Source: Dokdonella_A soli (lineage in GTDB: Bacteria; Pseudomonadota; Gammaproteobacteria; Xanthomonadales; Rhodanobacteraceae). From it: 64,000 bases of DNA. Below the pieces are notes generated by a model that was not told the DNA's origin, did no database searches, and saw only the letters and a program-made list of their open reading frames with translations. Where the stretch lies: contig NZ_BAAAEU010000006.1 in NCBI RefSeq assembly GCF_039523175.1, forward strand, positions 124,001 through 188,000, read 5' to 3'. This document shows positions 1 to 8,479 of the stretch, piece by piece. A program made the translations under genes and the position numbers. The first letter of the stretch is position 1. Each line of letters begins with the position of its first letter.

Positions 1-1
1 G

Positions 2-562
2 CACGTGCGCCGTGTCACCGGCGGCGGGTTCACGACCACGGTGTTCGACGCGATGAAGCCGGGCGCACAGCTGCGCGTCGAGGGCCCGCTCGGCACCTTC
101 GTGCCACGCGAGGACAGCGAACGGCCGATGCTGCTGATGGCCGGCGGCACCGGCTTCGCGCCAATCAAGGCGCTGATCGAGCATTTCCTGCACCTCGGCA
201 CGCTGCGCCCGATGACCCTGTACTGGGGTGCGCGCGAACCCGCCGATCTGTACCTGCGTGGCCTGCCCGAGCGTTGGGCGCGCGAGGTGCCGGCATTCCG
301 CTTCGCACCGGTGATCTCGGATCTCGAGCATGCCGGCGCGCTTCGAGGCGGCCTCGTCCACGAGGCGCTGCTCGAGGATCATCCGGATCTTTCCGGATTC
401 GATGTCTACATGAGCGGCCCGCCGACGATGGTCGACGCCGGCCGGCGCGCGTTCGTTCAGGCCGGGCTGCCCGAGGAGCGGCTGTATTACGATTCGTTCG
501 ACTATGCGCCCGACGTGATCGCCGCGATCCTCGGCAGCCGCGCCGGCATCCACGGCCTGTGA
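2..562 (+). CDS. NAD(P)H-flavin/ferredoxin reductase-like protein, C-terminal part (5' end outside window)
   Basis: The reading frame is open at the left edge of the window, so the N-terminus is missing; what remains is about 186 residues. The segment MAGGTGFAPIKA (around residue 46) is the nucleotide-binding loop of the ferredoxin-NADP reductase fold. YMSGPPTMVDAGRRAF near residue 136 is the matching C-terminal NAD(P)-binding motif of the Fre/AscD group. In xanthomonads such proteins are usually annotated as CDP-6-deoxy-delta-3,4-glucoseen reductases, which carry electrons from NAD(P)H through flavin and often a 2Fe-2S domain. The FAD-binding and any iron-sulfur part lie outside the window, so the exact substrate cannot be told. 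The stop is TGA at 560-562. Confidence 0.8.
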   Translation, partial: HVRRVTGGGFTTTVFDAMKPGAQLRVEGPLGTFVPREDSERPMLLMAGGTGFAPIKALIEHFLHLGTLRPMTLYWGAREPADLYLRGLPERWAREVPAFRFAPVISDLEHAGALRGGLVHEALLEDHPDLSGFDVYMSGPPTMVDAGRRAFVQAGLPEERLYYDSFDYAPDVIAAILGSRAGIHGL

Positions 563-629
563 CGTGAACTTCACATCGGCCCGCGCGGTCGATGCAAGAC
601 CACTTCGATCATCCAGCTTGCGAGGTCCC

Positions 630-1205
630 ATGCGTCGACACCTGCTGCCGATCATCGTTCTGCTCCTCGCCAGCCCAAGCGCGTTCGCGATGCGCTGCGG
701 CAATCGCCTCGTCAGCGATGGCGCGCAGGACTTCCAGGTCCGCGAACGCTGCGGCGAGCCGTTCTGGACCGACCGCTACACGAACATCGAGGTGATCGGC
801 GCCAACGGCCCGCTCGAACGCCAGCGTTCGCTGCAGTTCGACGTCTGGTACTACAATTTCGGCCCTCGCCAGCTGATGCGCCGCCTGGTGTTCCGCGAAG
901 GTGTGCTGTTGCGCGAAGATGCACTCGGCTACGGCGTCGATGCGATCGGCAGCGACTGCAATCCGAATCGCCTGGCCGACGGTCTCAGCAGCGGCGAGCT
1001 GGTCGCGCGCTGCGGCGAACCCGCTAGCCGCCGCGACCTCTCCGAAACGATCGTGCGTCGCCCCGCGCCCGGCGTCGAGCTGTGGCGCGACCATCGCCGC
1101 GAGGAATGGGTCTACGACTTCGGCGACAACCGCCTCGTGCGCATCGTGCGCATCGTGCGCCTGAGCGACGGTCGCGTCAGCGGCGTGGATGCGGTGTCGC
1201 GATGA
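630..1205 (+). CDS. Exported DUF2845 family protein
   Basis: A 191-residue protein with a clear signal peptide (MRRHLLPIIVLLLASPSAFA, cut before MRCG). Start 630 is chosen over the longer frame from 564 because it places the signal peptide at the very N-terminus. Two copies of a short DUF2845 module are visible, each with a conserved RCGEP (around residues 34-39 and 129-133), the first preceded by CGNRLVS. The family is periplasmic and of unknown function. The last residues contain a small internal repetition (RIVRIVRL). The terminal 42 codons are repeated downstream at 1291-1407 after a palindromic element, so the 3' end of this gene has been duplicated. Confidence 0.8.
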   Translation: MRRHLLPIIVLLLASPSAFAMRCGNRLVSDGAQDFQVRERCGEPFWTDRYTNIEVIGANGPLERQRSLQFDVWYYNFGPRQLMRRLVFREGVLLREDALGYGVDAIGSDCNPNRLADGLSSGELVARCGEPASRRDLSETIVRRPAPGVELWRDHRREEWVYDFGDNRLVRIVRIVRLSDGRVSGVDAVSR

Positions 1206-1289
1206 CGGCGTAGGTTGGGCCGAGCGCAGCGATGCCCAACGCCGACCTTGCTCGATGTTGGGGTTCGCAAGCTCACCCCAACCTTCGGC
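1206..1289. repeat. Palindromic intergenic repeat (GTTGGG...CCCAAC type)
   Basis: An 84-base stretch between the two copies of the DUF2845 tail. It holds a first hairpin GTTGGG/GCCCAAC (about 1212-1241) and a second GTTGGGGT/ACCCCAAC (about 1257-1282). This is the form of interspersed repeats common between genes in xanthomonads. It sits exactly at the duplication junction. Confidence 0.65.
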
Positions 1290-1290
1290 C

Positions 1291-1407
1291 CTGTGGCGCG
1301 ACCGTCGCCGCGAGGAATGGGTCTACGACTTCGGCGACAATCGCGTCGCGCACATCGTGGTCCTGAGCGATGGCCGCGTCAGCGGCGTGGATGCGGTGTC
1401 GCGATGA
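1291..1407 (+). pseudogene. Duplicated 3' fragment of the DUF2845 gene
   Basis: This segment repeats 1080-1205 almost base for base, ending in the same codons for SGVDAVSR and a stop. It is nine bases shorter because it carries one unit less of the gcgcatcgt repetition. It has no start codon or ribosome site of its own and is separated from the intact gene by a stop and a palindromic repeat. It is therefore a leftover of a partial duplication and not a gene. Confidence 0.8.
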
Positions 1408-1442
1408 GGGGGCGATCTTTGCGTGATCACGTTGCCGGTTTG

Positions 1443-2705
1443 CTACTTCACACCCGGCAACCGCGGCACCCCATGCTCGCTGCGTTCCTCGAACGCGAGC
1501 GGATGGGTGTCGACCGCGCCGCGCGGCTGGCGCGGGCCGATCGGCGTGGTCGGCTCACCGCGCGCGAGGCGCAGCGCGTTCGCGTAAGCCGTGTTCGCGC
1601 TGGCGAGGTCGCCCTCGCCCTTGCGGCAGTCGCCGAGCGCTTCCCATGCGGCCGGCGATTCGGCAAGGCCGAGCGCTCGTTCGAGCGACTCCTCGGCCTG
1701 TGGCCACTGCGACTGCTGGCCGTATAGACGGCCAAGCGCGGTGAGCAGCGCCGGGCTGTTCGGCGCGACGGCGAGCCAGCCCTCGGCTTTGCGCGCGCGG
1801 GCAGGCACTTCGGCCGAACCCAACTCGCCATAGGCCGTCGCGAGCTCGTCGCTCCACTCGCGGCGCTGCGCGGATTCGATCTCGTCCATCGCGGCCAGGG
1901 TCTGGCCGAGTGCGGCGGCACGGCGCGCGAACGCGGCCACGAGTTCGGGACGGCGCCGTTGCGCGCGGCTGGCGCCGCTCCACAGCGCATTGAGTCTGGT
2001 CGCGTCAGGTGCGCCTGCGAGCGCGGCTGCGAGCACGCGCGTCTCCAGCGCGGCCTGGGTATCTGGAGTCAGCGACTGGCTGCGCGCCAGCGCCGGCAGC
2101 GCATCCAGCGCGGCGCGGGTGTCGCCGGTCGCGAGCGCGGCGTCGATCAGCAGGCGCCAGCCGCGCGCCGACAGGTTGTTGGCCGCCGCACCCTTCTTCA
2201 GCAGCGCGAGCGCCTCGGCATTGCGGCCGCCCTCGATCAGGAAGCGCGCACGCATTGCTTCGGCGGCGCGATGGCCGCTGTCACCGACCTCGTCGAGCGC
2301 CTGCCTCGCGCGATCGGGGGCACCGCGCTCGTGCGCGGCGCGCGCGAGCACGAGCAGGGCCGGCGTGCGAAATGCTTCGTGGTTCGCGGCCTTGGCCAGA
2401 TCGCGCTCGGCCTGCGCATATTCGCCTTCGGAGAACGCGGTGAGACCGCCGGCGAGACGTTCGCGACCGCGCCGCTTGACCGTGCGGCCCCAGGCCCGGA
2501 ACGGCCATCGCAGCAGCCACCAGCATGCGGTGATCGCCGCCCACAGCAGGAGCAGGAATGCGACCGCGACGACCACGCTGGTTTCGATCGTGGTCTGGCG
2601 GATGCGCAGCTGCAGGTAACCGGGGTCGGCCGCCAGCCAGTGCCAGGCGAACGCGGCGGCGACCGCGACGATCAACAGCAGCAGCACCGTGCGCCAGAGC
2701 TTCAC
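1443..2705 (-). CDS. hemY: HemY-like inner-membrane TPR protein
   Basis: A 420-residue protein of the HemY N-terminal domain family, not the protoporphyrinogen oxidase that shares the name in Gram-positives. Two transmembrane segments lie near residues 5-25 and 42-66. They are followed by a long alanine-rich alpha-helical region with TPR-like repeats (for example AAWEALGDCRKGEGDLASANTAY near the C-terminus). In proteobacteria the protein is encoded after hemX and is thought to organise late porphyrin synthesis at the membrane; its biochemical role is not settled. Its start overlaps the hemX stop by four bases, so it is the last gene of a hemD-hemX-hemY operon on the minus strand. Confidence 0.88.
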   Translation of the reverse strand: MKLWRTVLLLLIVAVAAAFAWHWLAADPGYLQLRIRQTTIETSVVVAVAFLLLLWAAITACWWLLRWPFRAWGRTVKRRGRERLAGGLTAFSEGEYAQAERDLAKAANHEAFRTPALLVLARAAHERGAPDRARQALDEVGDSGHRAAEAMRARFLIEGGRNAEALALLKKGAAANNLSARGWRLLIDAALATGDTRAALDALPALARSQSLTPDTQAALETRVLAAALAGAPDATRLNALWSGASRAQRRRPELVAAFARRAAALGQTLAAMDEIESAQRREWSDELATAYGELGSAEVPARARKAEGWLAVAPNSPALLTALGRLYGQQSQWPQAEESLERALGLAESPAAWEALGDCRKGEGDLASANTAYANALRLARGEPTTPIGPRQPRGAVDTHPLAFEERSEHGVPRLPGVK

Positions 2706-3826
2706 AGGGCGGCTCCGTCGTGCTTCGCCGGGACGGCGGCCGACGCGGGCAGCTCGGAGGATTTCGATGCCGGCGGCTGCGACAGCACGCGTGTCGCGCG
2801 CAGGTTGCGCAGCTCTTTCAACGCGCTGCCGAGTTCAGGCATGGCTGGCGCCAGCGGCGTGGCGGCGAGCCGATCGAGCTCGGCCAGCGCGCTCTTGGTC
2901 GGCGCGGACCCGGCATCGAATGCCACGGCGATGCCGGCGCGCGCACGCTTCAGCGCGGCCTGCCACGCATCCGCATCGCGCGCGAGCAGCGCCGCTTCGG
3001 CGCTGCGCAGATCGAGTGCCGCGAGCGAACGGGTCAGGCCGATATCGCGGTCGCCCGCAGTGCCGGTGTCACCGCTGTGGCTGATGTGCACGAACTGCGC
3101 AAGAAAGCTCTGCCAGTGTGAGGGTGATGCGGTTTCACCCACCGCAACCTGTGGCAGCGGCAGCGTCGCCAGATCGGAGCGCACGCGCTCGAGCGCGGCG
3201 AGCGCGCCCTGCGTCTCGACCGGCTTGCTCGCTTCCAGCGCATGCTTTTCCGCGTTGATGGTCTGGCGCACCGACGCGAACATCGGATCCTCGGTCGCCG
3301 CGAGCGCGGAATCAGCCAACTGGTAGGCGGCGATCGCGGCCTGCGCATCGTGGAACAGCGCGAGGCGCTCCTGCGCCTGCTGGAGCAGGAACTCGGCCTC
3401 GTTCATCGCCAGCGCGTCGCGCCCGCTCATGCGCTGCTCGGCGAGGTTGGCGACCGCATCCTCGAGATGGCGCGAGCGTTCGCCGAGGCCAAGCAATTCC
3501 TCGCGCACGCTCTTGTTGACGCTGTCGGCGTCGGTGAGGCGTGCGCGCAGGCTGTCGAGATCACGCTTGCGCTGGTCGAGGCCGCGCGAGAGGTCGTCGA
3601 CGCGCGCGGCGAGTTCGTTGCGCATCGCGACCTGTGCATCGGCCTGACCGTGCTCGATCGCGTAGGCACGCCACAACGCAACACCGCCGACGCCGAGCGC
3701 GCCCAGCGCAATCAGCAAAGCCACGCCGATTCCCCCAGCGCGCGGCGCTGGCGCGCGCGCTTCCGCTGCGCGTGGAGTCGATTCGTTCGTCGTCGCGACC
3801 GGCGCGGTGTCGATGTCTTCGCTCAT
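2702..3826 (-). CDS. hemX: HemX-like membrane protein (uroporphyrinogen-III C-methyltransferase family name)
   Basis: A 374-residue protein with a proline/alanine-rich cytoplasmic N-terminus, one transmembrane helix (about residues 30-52, IGVALLIALGALGVGGVALW) and a periplasmic coiled coil (about residues 65-130) before the helical HemX domain. No SAM-binding motifs are visible, so the methyltransferase label found in databases is historical. It lies between hemD and hemY, 55 bases after hemD and overlapping hemY by ATGA. This fits co-transcription and a scaffolding or regulatory role in tetrapyrrole synthesis. Confidence 0.88.
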   Translation of the reverse strand: MSEDIDTAPVATTNESTPRAAEARAPAPRAGGIGVALLIALGALGVGGVALWRAYAIEHGQADAQVAMRNELAARVDDLSRGLDQRKRDLDSLRARLTDADSVNKSVREELLGLGERSRHLEDAVANLAEQRMSGRDALAMNEAEFLLQQAQERLALFHDAQAAIAAYQLADSALAATEDPMFASVRQTINAEKHALEASKPVETQGALAALERVRSDLATLPLPQVAVGETASPSHWQSFLAQFVHISHSGDTGTAGDRDIGLTRSLAALDLRSAEAALLARDADAWQAALKRARAGIAVAFDAGSAPTKSALAELDRLAATPLAPAMPELGSALKELRNLRATRVLSQPPASKSSELPASAAVPAKHDGAAL

Positions 3827-3881
3827 GCGGGCATGCTAGCCGAACTGCGCGGTGGCGGCAGCAAGGCGATGCCCACGGCTG

Positions 3882-4691
3882 TTACAGACGGTGTCGGGCG
3901 AGTGCCCAGCGCGCTCCATCGAGCAGATCGCCAGGCAGCGCGGAAGCGGCTTCAACGATGTCGCCGAAACCGTGGTCGCGCGCGAAGCCGGCAATGCGCG
4001 AACTGCTGACGACAAGCGGCTGGTGATGCAGGCGGGCCAGCAACGGCGCGGGCAGCAGCGAGACCAGGTTCCGGAGTGCCTCGCCGCTCGAAATCAGCAT
4101 GACGAGCGGATCGGGCGCCGCGACCAGCGCGTCGAAATGACGCCGGGTCAGGCGCGGCGCCACGCGCTGGTAGACATGGATCGCCTCGACGGTCGCGCCG
4201 CGCCGGCGCAAGGTTGACGCGATCAGGTCGCGGCCGCCCTGCGCGCCGATCAGCGCAATGCGCCGGCCGCGCACGTCGGCCAGTTCGGGCAACGCGAGCA
4301 GTCCCTCGCTGTCCGCGTGTTCGTGCGGCGCGATTGCCCAGATCCCATGTCGCGCCAGGGCGCGCGCCGTACCGGCGCCGACCCCGAACGCCTGCGCGCG
4401 GCGCGGCATCTGCAACGACGGCGACAGCCGGAACGCGAAGCGCACCGCGGCCGGACTCGTGAAGATCCACAGATCCGCAGCGCGCGCCGCACGCAGCGAT
4501 GCGCGCGCACGCGCCGCATCCGGCGCTTCACGCAAGGACAGGCCCGGCACTGCGACCGCGTCGCCGCCGAGCAAGCGAGCGCGCGCGACGAGCGTCCGCG
4601 CGGTTCCGGCCGGCCGCGTCACGATCAGGGTCGCTCCTGCGAGCGCACTGGTGCTTCGCGACGTAGCGGATGTGGACGGGGGGATGGACAT
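3882..4691 (-). CDS. hemD: Uroporphyrinogen-III synthase
   Basis: A 269-residue HemD that closes and inverts ring D of hydroxymethylbilane to give uroporphyrinogen III, the branch point to haem and sirohaem. The N-terminus shows the family pattern LIVTRPAGTARTLVARARLLG. The interdomain pieces DLWIFTSPAAVRFAF and ALIGAQGGRDLIASTLRRRGATVEAIHVYQR appear as separate motifs, as expected for the two-lobed fold. ATG 4691 is chosen because GGAGAGG precedes it at good distance; the frame is open much further upstream only because of high GC. It is the first gene of hemDXY here; hemC is not in the window. A thioesterase gene diverges upstream. Confidence 0.9.
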   Translation of the reverse strand: MSIPPSTSATSRSTSALAGATLIVTRPAGTARTLVARARLLGGDAVAVPGLSLREAPDAARARASLRAARAADLWIFTSPAAVRFAFRLSPSLQMPRRAQAFGVGAGTARALARHGIWAIAPHEHADSEGLLALPELADVRGRRIALIGAQGGRDLIASTLRRRGATVEAIHVYQRVAPRLTRRHFDALVAAPDPLVMLISSGEALRNLVSLLPAPLLARLHHQPLVVSSSRIAGFARDHGFGDIVEAASALPGDLLDGARWALARHRL

Positions 4692-4790
4692 CGGCCTCTC
4701 CCTGCGGATGTGCGCGCGCCGATCATACGCGTGCGTTTGGGCGCAGCGCGGGCCTTGCGCACACTCGTGCCTGTCCCGCACGATCCCGGC

Positions 4791-5282
4791 ATGAACGATC
4801 ACTCCGGGCCCGACGCCAGCGCAAGGGCCGCACGCGCCGCCGCCGCACTCGGGCGCGAGATCCTCGCCGACATTCCGCTGACGCGCGCGATGGGCTTGTC
4901 GATCGTCGCCTGCGACAGCGGCTCGCTGACTCTGGCCGCGCCACTGGCGCCGAATATCAACGATAAGGGTTGCGCGTTCGGTGGCAGTTTGGCGAGCCTG
5001 ATGACACTGGCCGGCTGGGGCCTGATCAAGCTCGCGACCGATGCGCGCGAACTGGACTGCGAGATCTACGTGCAGGACAGCACGATCCGCTATCTGGCGC
5101 CGGTCTGGCAGGACTTCGTCGCGGTCGCGCGGCTCGCCGAGGGCGAACACTTCGACGATTTCTTCGGCGCGATCACGGCGCGCGGCAAGGGGCGCCTGCG
5201 CGTGCACTGCACGGTGCCGCTCGCCCACGGCGGCGCGGCGGCGACGCTGGAGGCGCGCTTCGTGGCGCTCGCCAAGCGCTGA
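4791..5282 (+). CDS. YiiD C-terminal-type thioesterase (hotdog fold)
   Basis: A 163-residue hotdog-fold protein of the putative thioesterase family found as the C-terminal domain of YiiD. Recognisable parts are LTRAMGLSIVACDSGSLTLAAPLAPNIN in short pieces, the helix GCAFGGSLASLMTLAGWG (around residues 61-78) and IRYLAPV. The family is expected to hydrolyse acyl-CoA or acyl-carrier thioesters, but the substrate is unknown. It diverges from hemD with about 100 bases between the starts. The start is fixed by the first ATG; no strong ribosome site precedes it. Confidence 0.75.
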   Translation: MNDHSGPDASARAARAAAALGREILADIPLTRAMGLSIVACDSGSLTLAAPLAPNINDKGCAFGGSLASLMTLAGWGLIKLATDARELDCEIYVQDSTIRYLAPVWQDFVAVARLAEGEHFDDFFGAITARGKGRLRVHCTVPLAHGGAAATLEARFVALAKR

Positions 5283-5328
5283 CGCGCGGCGCGGGTTCAG
5301 TGCACAATCGCGGCTTCGGAGGATCGCC

Positions 5329-5754
5329 ATGCATCGTCACCTGATCACCTGTGGGCTGCTGTTGTCGACCGCGCTGCTCGGCGCCTGCGCGACTGACCCG
5401 ATGCGTTCGAAGCAGAAGATCCTCGACGATACGCTGCGCTCTTATGCAGCGACGATCCGCTGGGGCGACGTCGAACAGGCGCAGGCGTTTCTCGATCCGA
5501 AGCTCCGCGAGGAACATCCGCCAAGCGCGCTGGAGCTCGCGCGCTTCAAGCAGGTGCAGATCACCGCCTACAACGAACAACCGCCGCTGCCGGTCAGCGA
5601 CAACGAGGTGCGCCAGATCGTCGAGATCGGCCTCGTCAACGTGAACTCGCAGAGCGCGCGCAGCGTAATCGACCGCCAGGTCTGGAAGTACGACGAACAG
5701 ACCAAGCACTGGTGGCTGACCACGGGATTGCCCGACATCAGCCGGCACGAGTGA
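5329..5754 (+). CDS. Putative lipoprotein of unknown function
   Basis: A 141-residue protein with a lipoprotein signal peptide (MHRHLITCGLLLSTALLGAC, lipobox LGAC at residues 17-20). A GGAGG ribosome site lies seven bases before the ATG. The mature part contains SYAATIRWGDVEQAQAFLDPKLR and a C-terminal WKYDEQTKHWWLTTGLP, a small alpha/beta module conserved in xanthomonads but without known function. It follows the thioesterase by 46 bases and may share its transcript. Confidence 0.75.
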   Translation: MHRHLITCGLLLSTALLGACATDPMRSKQKILDDTLRSYAATIRWGDVEQAQAFLDPKLREEHPPSALELARFKQVQITAYNEQPPLPVSDNEVRQIVEIGLVNVNSQSARSVIDRQVWKYDEQTKHWWLTTGLPDISRHE

Positions 5755-5760
5755 GGTCGA

Positions 5761-5778
5761 AACCGGCCTCAGCCGGTT
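5761..5778. terminator. Short hairpin after the lipoprotein gene
   Basis: AACCGG...CCGGTT forms a six-base-pair stem seven bases after the lipoprotein stop codon. There is no clear T-tract, so its role as a terminator is only possible. Confidence 0.35.
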
Positions 5779-5914
5779 GAGGGGGAGGCAGGATGCCGAC
5801 CGGGGAGAGCCCCATGGATGGGTGCTTGAGACTCAGTGCTGTCTGCTTTGCCTCGCCGGCACCACTCCCGGATAATCCGCGTCCGCGCAGCTGCGCCCTC
5901 TTCCGCGAAGCCCC

Positions 5915-6358
5915 ATGTCCGACATCCTGCACCGCCTGCCCGAGTTCCTCGGCAATCATTTCTATCTCACGCTCGGCTTCGTCGGCGTGCTGTTCGCTCT
6001 GCTGGTCACCGAGGCGCAGCGCTTCATGCGCGGCTACACCGCGCTGACACCAGCCGGCCTGACCCAGCTGATCAACCGCGAGAATGCGCTTCTGATCGAC
6101 GTGTCCAGCCTGCAGGATTTCGAGAAGGGTCACATCCCGGGCGCGAAGCAGGTCGCGATGAGCCAGTTCGACCCGGAGAGCAAGGATCTCGCGAAGGTGC
6201 GGGAGCTGCCGGTTGCGATCGTCTGCAAGACCGGCCAGGCCTCGGCGCAGGCGGCACAGCGCCTGAAGAAGGCAGGTTTCACCAAGGTGTTCTGGCTCGA
6301 AGGCGGGCTCGTTGCATGGAATGAGGCGCAGATGCCGTTGGCGAAGGGCCGCAGTTAG
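5915..6358 (+). CDS. Membrane-anchored rhodanese-like protein (YibN type)
   Basis: A 147-residue protein with one N-terminal transmembrane helix (about residues 15-33) and a single rhodanese domain. The domain signs are LIDVSSLQDFEKGHIPGAKQV and the active-site loop CKTGQAS, whose cysteine (about residue 107) would carry the persulfide. Rhodanese proteins move sulfane sulfur between acceptors. In E. coli the equivalent gene yibN precedes grxC-secB-gpsA. Here the same order holds except that grxC is absent and an exported amidase gene lies between this gene and secB. Confidence 0.85.
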   Translation: MSDILHRLPEFLGNHFYLTLGFVGVLFALLVTEAQRFMRGYTALTPAGLTQLINRENALLIDVSSLQDFEKGHIPGAKQVAMSQFDPESKDLAKVRELPVAIVCKTGQASAQAAQRLKKAGFTKVFWLEGGLVAWNEAQMPLAKGRS

Positions 6359-6480
6359 CGGCAGCGCAATACCCTGCGGATTTTCCAGTTGGACAGGGCC
6401 ACGAGGAAGTCCGGCCACGTCCTCCGGGGAATACACCGCTTGCATGACCGCTTTGCAGGCGACAAATCCCTGCAATCGTC

Positions 6481-6510
6481 AGGGTGCTGAAAGGGGTTTT
6501 TCAGCATCCT
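6481..6510. repeat. Stem-loop between the rhodanese and amidase genes
   Basis: AGGGTGCTGAAA and TTTCAGCATCCT pair over twelve positions (one G-U) around a GGGGTT loop. This TGCTGAAA palindrome type is a frequent intergenic repeat in xanthomonads and may also stop transcription from the rhodanese gene. The rest of the 228-base gap holds no gene I can see. Confidence 0.5.
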
Positions 6511-6586
6511 GCGGGATCGGAAGCCTCACCGTTCAGCCGGGTGGTACGGCGCGGTGATCGCGCAGGTCAACCAAGGGAGGATGGTC

Positions 6587-8380
6587 ATGAGCCGCAAGGT
6601 CCCGTTGCATCTGGATGGTTTGTTCGTGCTGGCGCTGTTCGCCACGCTGTTGTCTCCAGCGATAGCGGCCGCCGATTCGCCAACGATCGGTTCGCCGAAC
6701 GTCGCGGTCGCCGATCCGTTGATTCCACAGCCGTTGATGGCGCCGTGCACGGTCACGCTGTACCAGAATCAGGCGTTCGCCGACTACAACGCGAAGCCGT
6801 TCGCCTATGCCCCGCCGGCGGGTTGCCCGGGCCCGTGGCAGAAGGTCGTGCTGAGCGCCGACTACTCGGTGACGATGGGTCGCCAGTTCGATCGCACCGC
6901 GACGATCTGGCTCGGCGGCGCGATCATCTACTTCGGCACCACGCAGGAACCGTCGGCGACGGTGAGTCCGTCCTGGCATATCGAGCGTGACCTGACCGAC
7001 TACAGCGCGTTGTTCGCTGACGCGCACAACGGGCGCGCGATCCTCGGCAACACGGTCGACCACACCTATACTGGCATCCTTCACGGCACCGCGCAGTTGC
7101 TGTTCTTTCCGCTCGCGCCGACCGTGCCGGATCATCCGCCGCGACCCGATCTGCTCCTGCCGATGGCCGGTAGCGCGGACGGCAGCACCGCCGACCTCGC
7201 CAAGCCGAGCGACCAGCTCGCGGTCACGTTCAATACGCTGCCCACCAATATCGAACGCGCGTTTCTCGATGTCTACGCGCAGAGCCAATCGGACGATGAG
7301 TTCTGGTACTTCAACCTGCCCGACGACATCGCGGCGACCTTCCAGGACGGCGGCAGCACGGCGTTCCGCGAAGCGGAAATCAGCATCGACGGACAGCCGG
7401 CCGGCGTTTCGCCGATCTACCCGTGGATCTACACCGGCGGCGCAGATCCGCTGCTGTGGCGGCCGATTCCGGGCGTGCAGACGCTCGCATTCGAGCCATA
7501 CCGCGTCGATCTGACCCCGTTCGCCGGCCCGCTCAGCGACGGCCGGTCACACAAGATCGCGCTCAGTGTATTCAACACGATCAATCATTTCGCGACCGCG
7601 GCGAACCTGTTGCTTTATCTGGATCACGGCGCGACCCGGGTGACCGGCAGCGTCACCAACAACACGCTGACCGCCGCGCCGACGCCGACTGTGGTCGAGA
7701 ACGTCACCACGAACAGCGGCGAAACCAGTGGCAGCGTGTCGGTGACCTCGAACCGCTCGTTCACGATTGCCGGAACGCTCGCCACGTCGCACGGCGTAGT
7801 GACGACGCAGATCCAGCAGAAGATTGCGTTCTCGAACGTGCAGCAGCTCGACACGTCCAGCACGGTATACAAGCAGGACATCGTGCAGAACACGACGATC
7901 GACTCGATCACCCAGCGCACCGACGGCGCGGCGACCAGCATCGTGCACGAGCAACGCAGCTATCCGCTGTCGTTCAACTTCGACCAGACGCCGAGCGCCA
8001 ATGGCGGCCAGATCCAGGCCACCAAGGTCGATCAGGAATTCAAGCAGCAGTTCGACATCGGTTACCAGGGTTACACCGCGCGCACGGCGACCCGCGACAA
8101 CCATGTCGTCACCAGCGCCACGCGCTCCTTCGATGCGGGCGGCAGCACCACCGACCTTCAAGCGGATGCGACGCAGACATACGCCTACGGTGATCCGTTC
8201 GGCGCCTGCTACGGCCGGACGATCAGCTCAAGCCGGCGCGGCCTCGCCAACCCCGCCACATTGACGGCGACGGCTGACGGCAACGGTTGCCCGTCGAGCA
8301 CCAACGCGCTGTCGTGGTTCGACGACTATTACAACTACGGCTCGTCCGTGAGCAACGCGACCGTGCAGCTGTTGCGGTAG
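6587..8380 (+). CDS. Exported PNGase A/PNGase H+-like peptide-N-glycosidase
   Basis: A 597-residue secreted protein. The signal peptide runs to about residue 28 (LFVLALFATLLSPAIAAA). The body matches the peptide-N4-(N-acetyl-beta-glucosaminyl)asparagine amidase A family: DDEFWY (236-241), FREAEISIDG (260-269), YPWIYTGGADPLLWRPI (278-294) and YRVDLTPFAG (305-314) are the family's signature pieces. Enzymes of this family release whole N-glycans from glycopeptides, often at acidic pH; bacterial members called PNGase H+ are known from Terriglobus, Dyella and Rudaea. Residues after about 340 form a Thr/Ser/Asn-rich beta region typical of the family. Start 6587 has GGGAGG six bases upstream. The gene splits the conserved rhodanese-secB-gpsA order. 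The substrate is inferred, not shown. Confidence 0.8.
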   Translation: MSRKVPLHLDGLFVLALFATLLSPAIAAADSPTIGSPNVAVADPLIPQPLMAPCTVTLYQNQAFADYNAKPFAYAPPAGCPGPWQKVVLSADYSVTMGRQFDRTATIWLGGAIIYFGTTQEPSATVSPSWHIERDLTDYSALFADAHNGRAILGNTVDHTYTGILHGTAQLLFFPLAPTVPDHPPRPDLLLPMAGSADGSTADLAKPSDQLAVTFNTLPTNIERAFLDVYAQSQSDDEFWYFNLPDDIAATFQDGGSTAFREAEISIDGQPAGVSPIYPWIYTGGADPLLWRPIPGVQTLAFEPYRVDLTPFAGPLSDGRSHKIALSVFNTINHFATAANLLLYLDHGATRVTGSVTNNTLTAAPTPTVVENVTTNSGETSGSVSVTSNRSFTIAGTLATSHGVVTTQIQQKIAFSNVQQLDTSSTVYKQDIVQNTTIDSITQRTDGAATSIVHEQRSYPLSFNFDQTPSANGGQIQATKVDQEFKQQFDIGYQGYTARTATRDNHVVTSATRSFDAGGSTTDLQADATQTYAYGDPFGACYGRTISSSRRGLANPATLTATADGNGCPSSTNALSWFDDYYNYGSSVSNATVQLLR

Positions 8381-8396
8381 GCCCGGTCGCCACCGC

Positions 8397-8420
8397 CACC
8401 CGGCGCAGCCGCGCCGGGTG
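8397..8420. terminator. Hairpin after the PNGase-like gene
   Basis: CACCCGGCGC and GCGCCGGGTG form a perfect ten-base-pair stem with an AGCC loop, 16 bases after the stop. No T-tract follows on the plus strand, so termination is likely but not certain. Confidence 0.55.
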
Positions 8421-8479
8421 CGCCGCCCGTGTGTCCGTGGGATAATCGATACCCTTTTTCCTTCACACGAGCAGTACCC

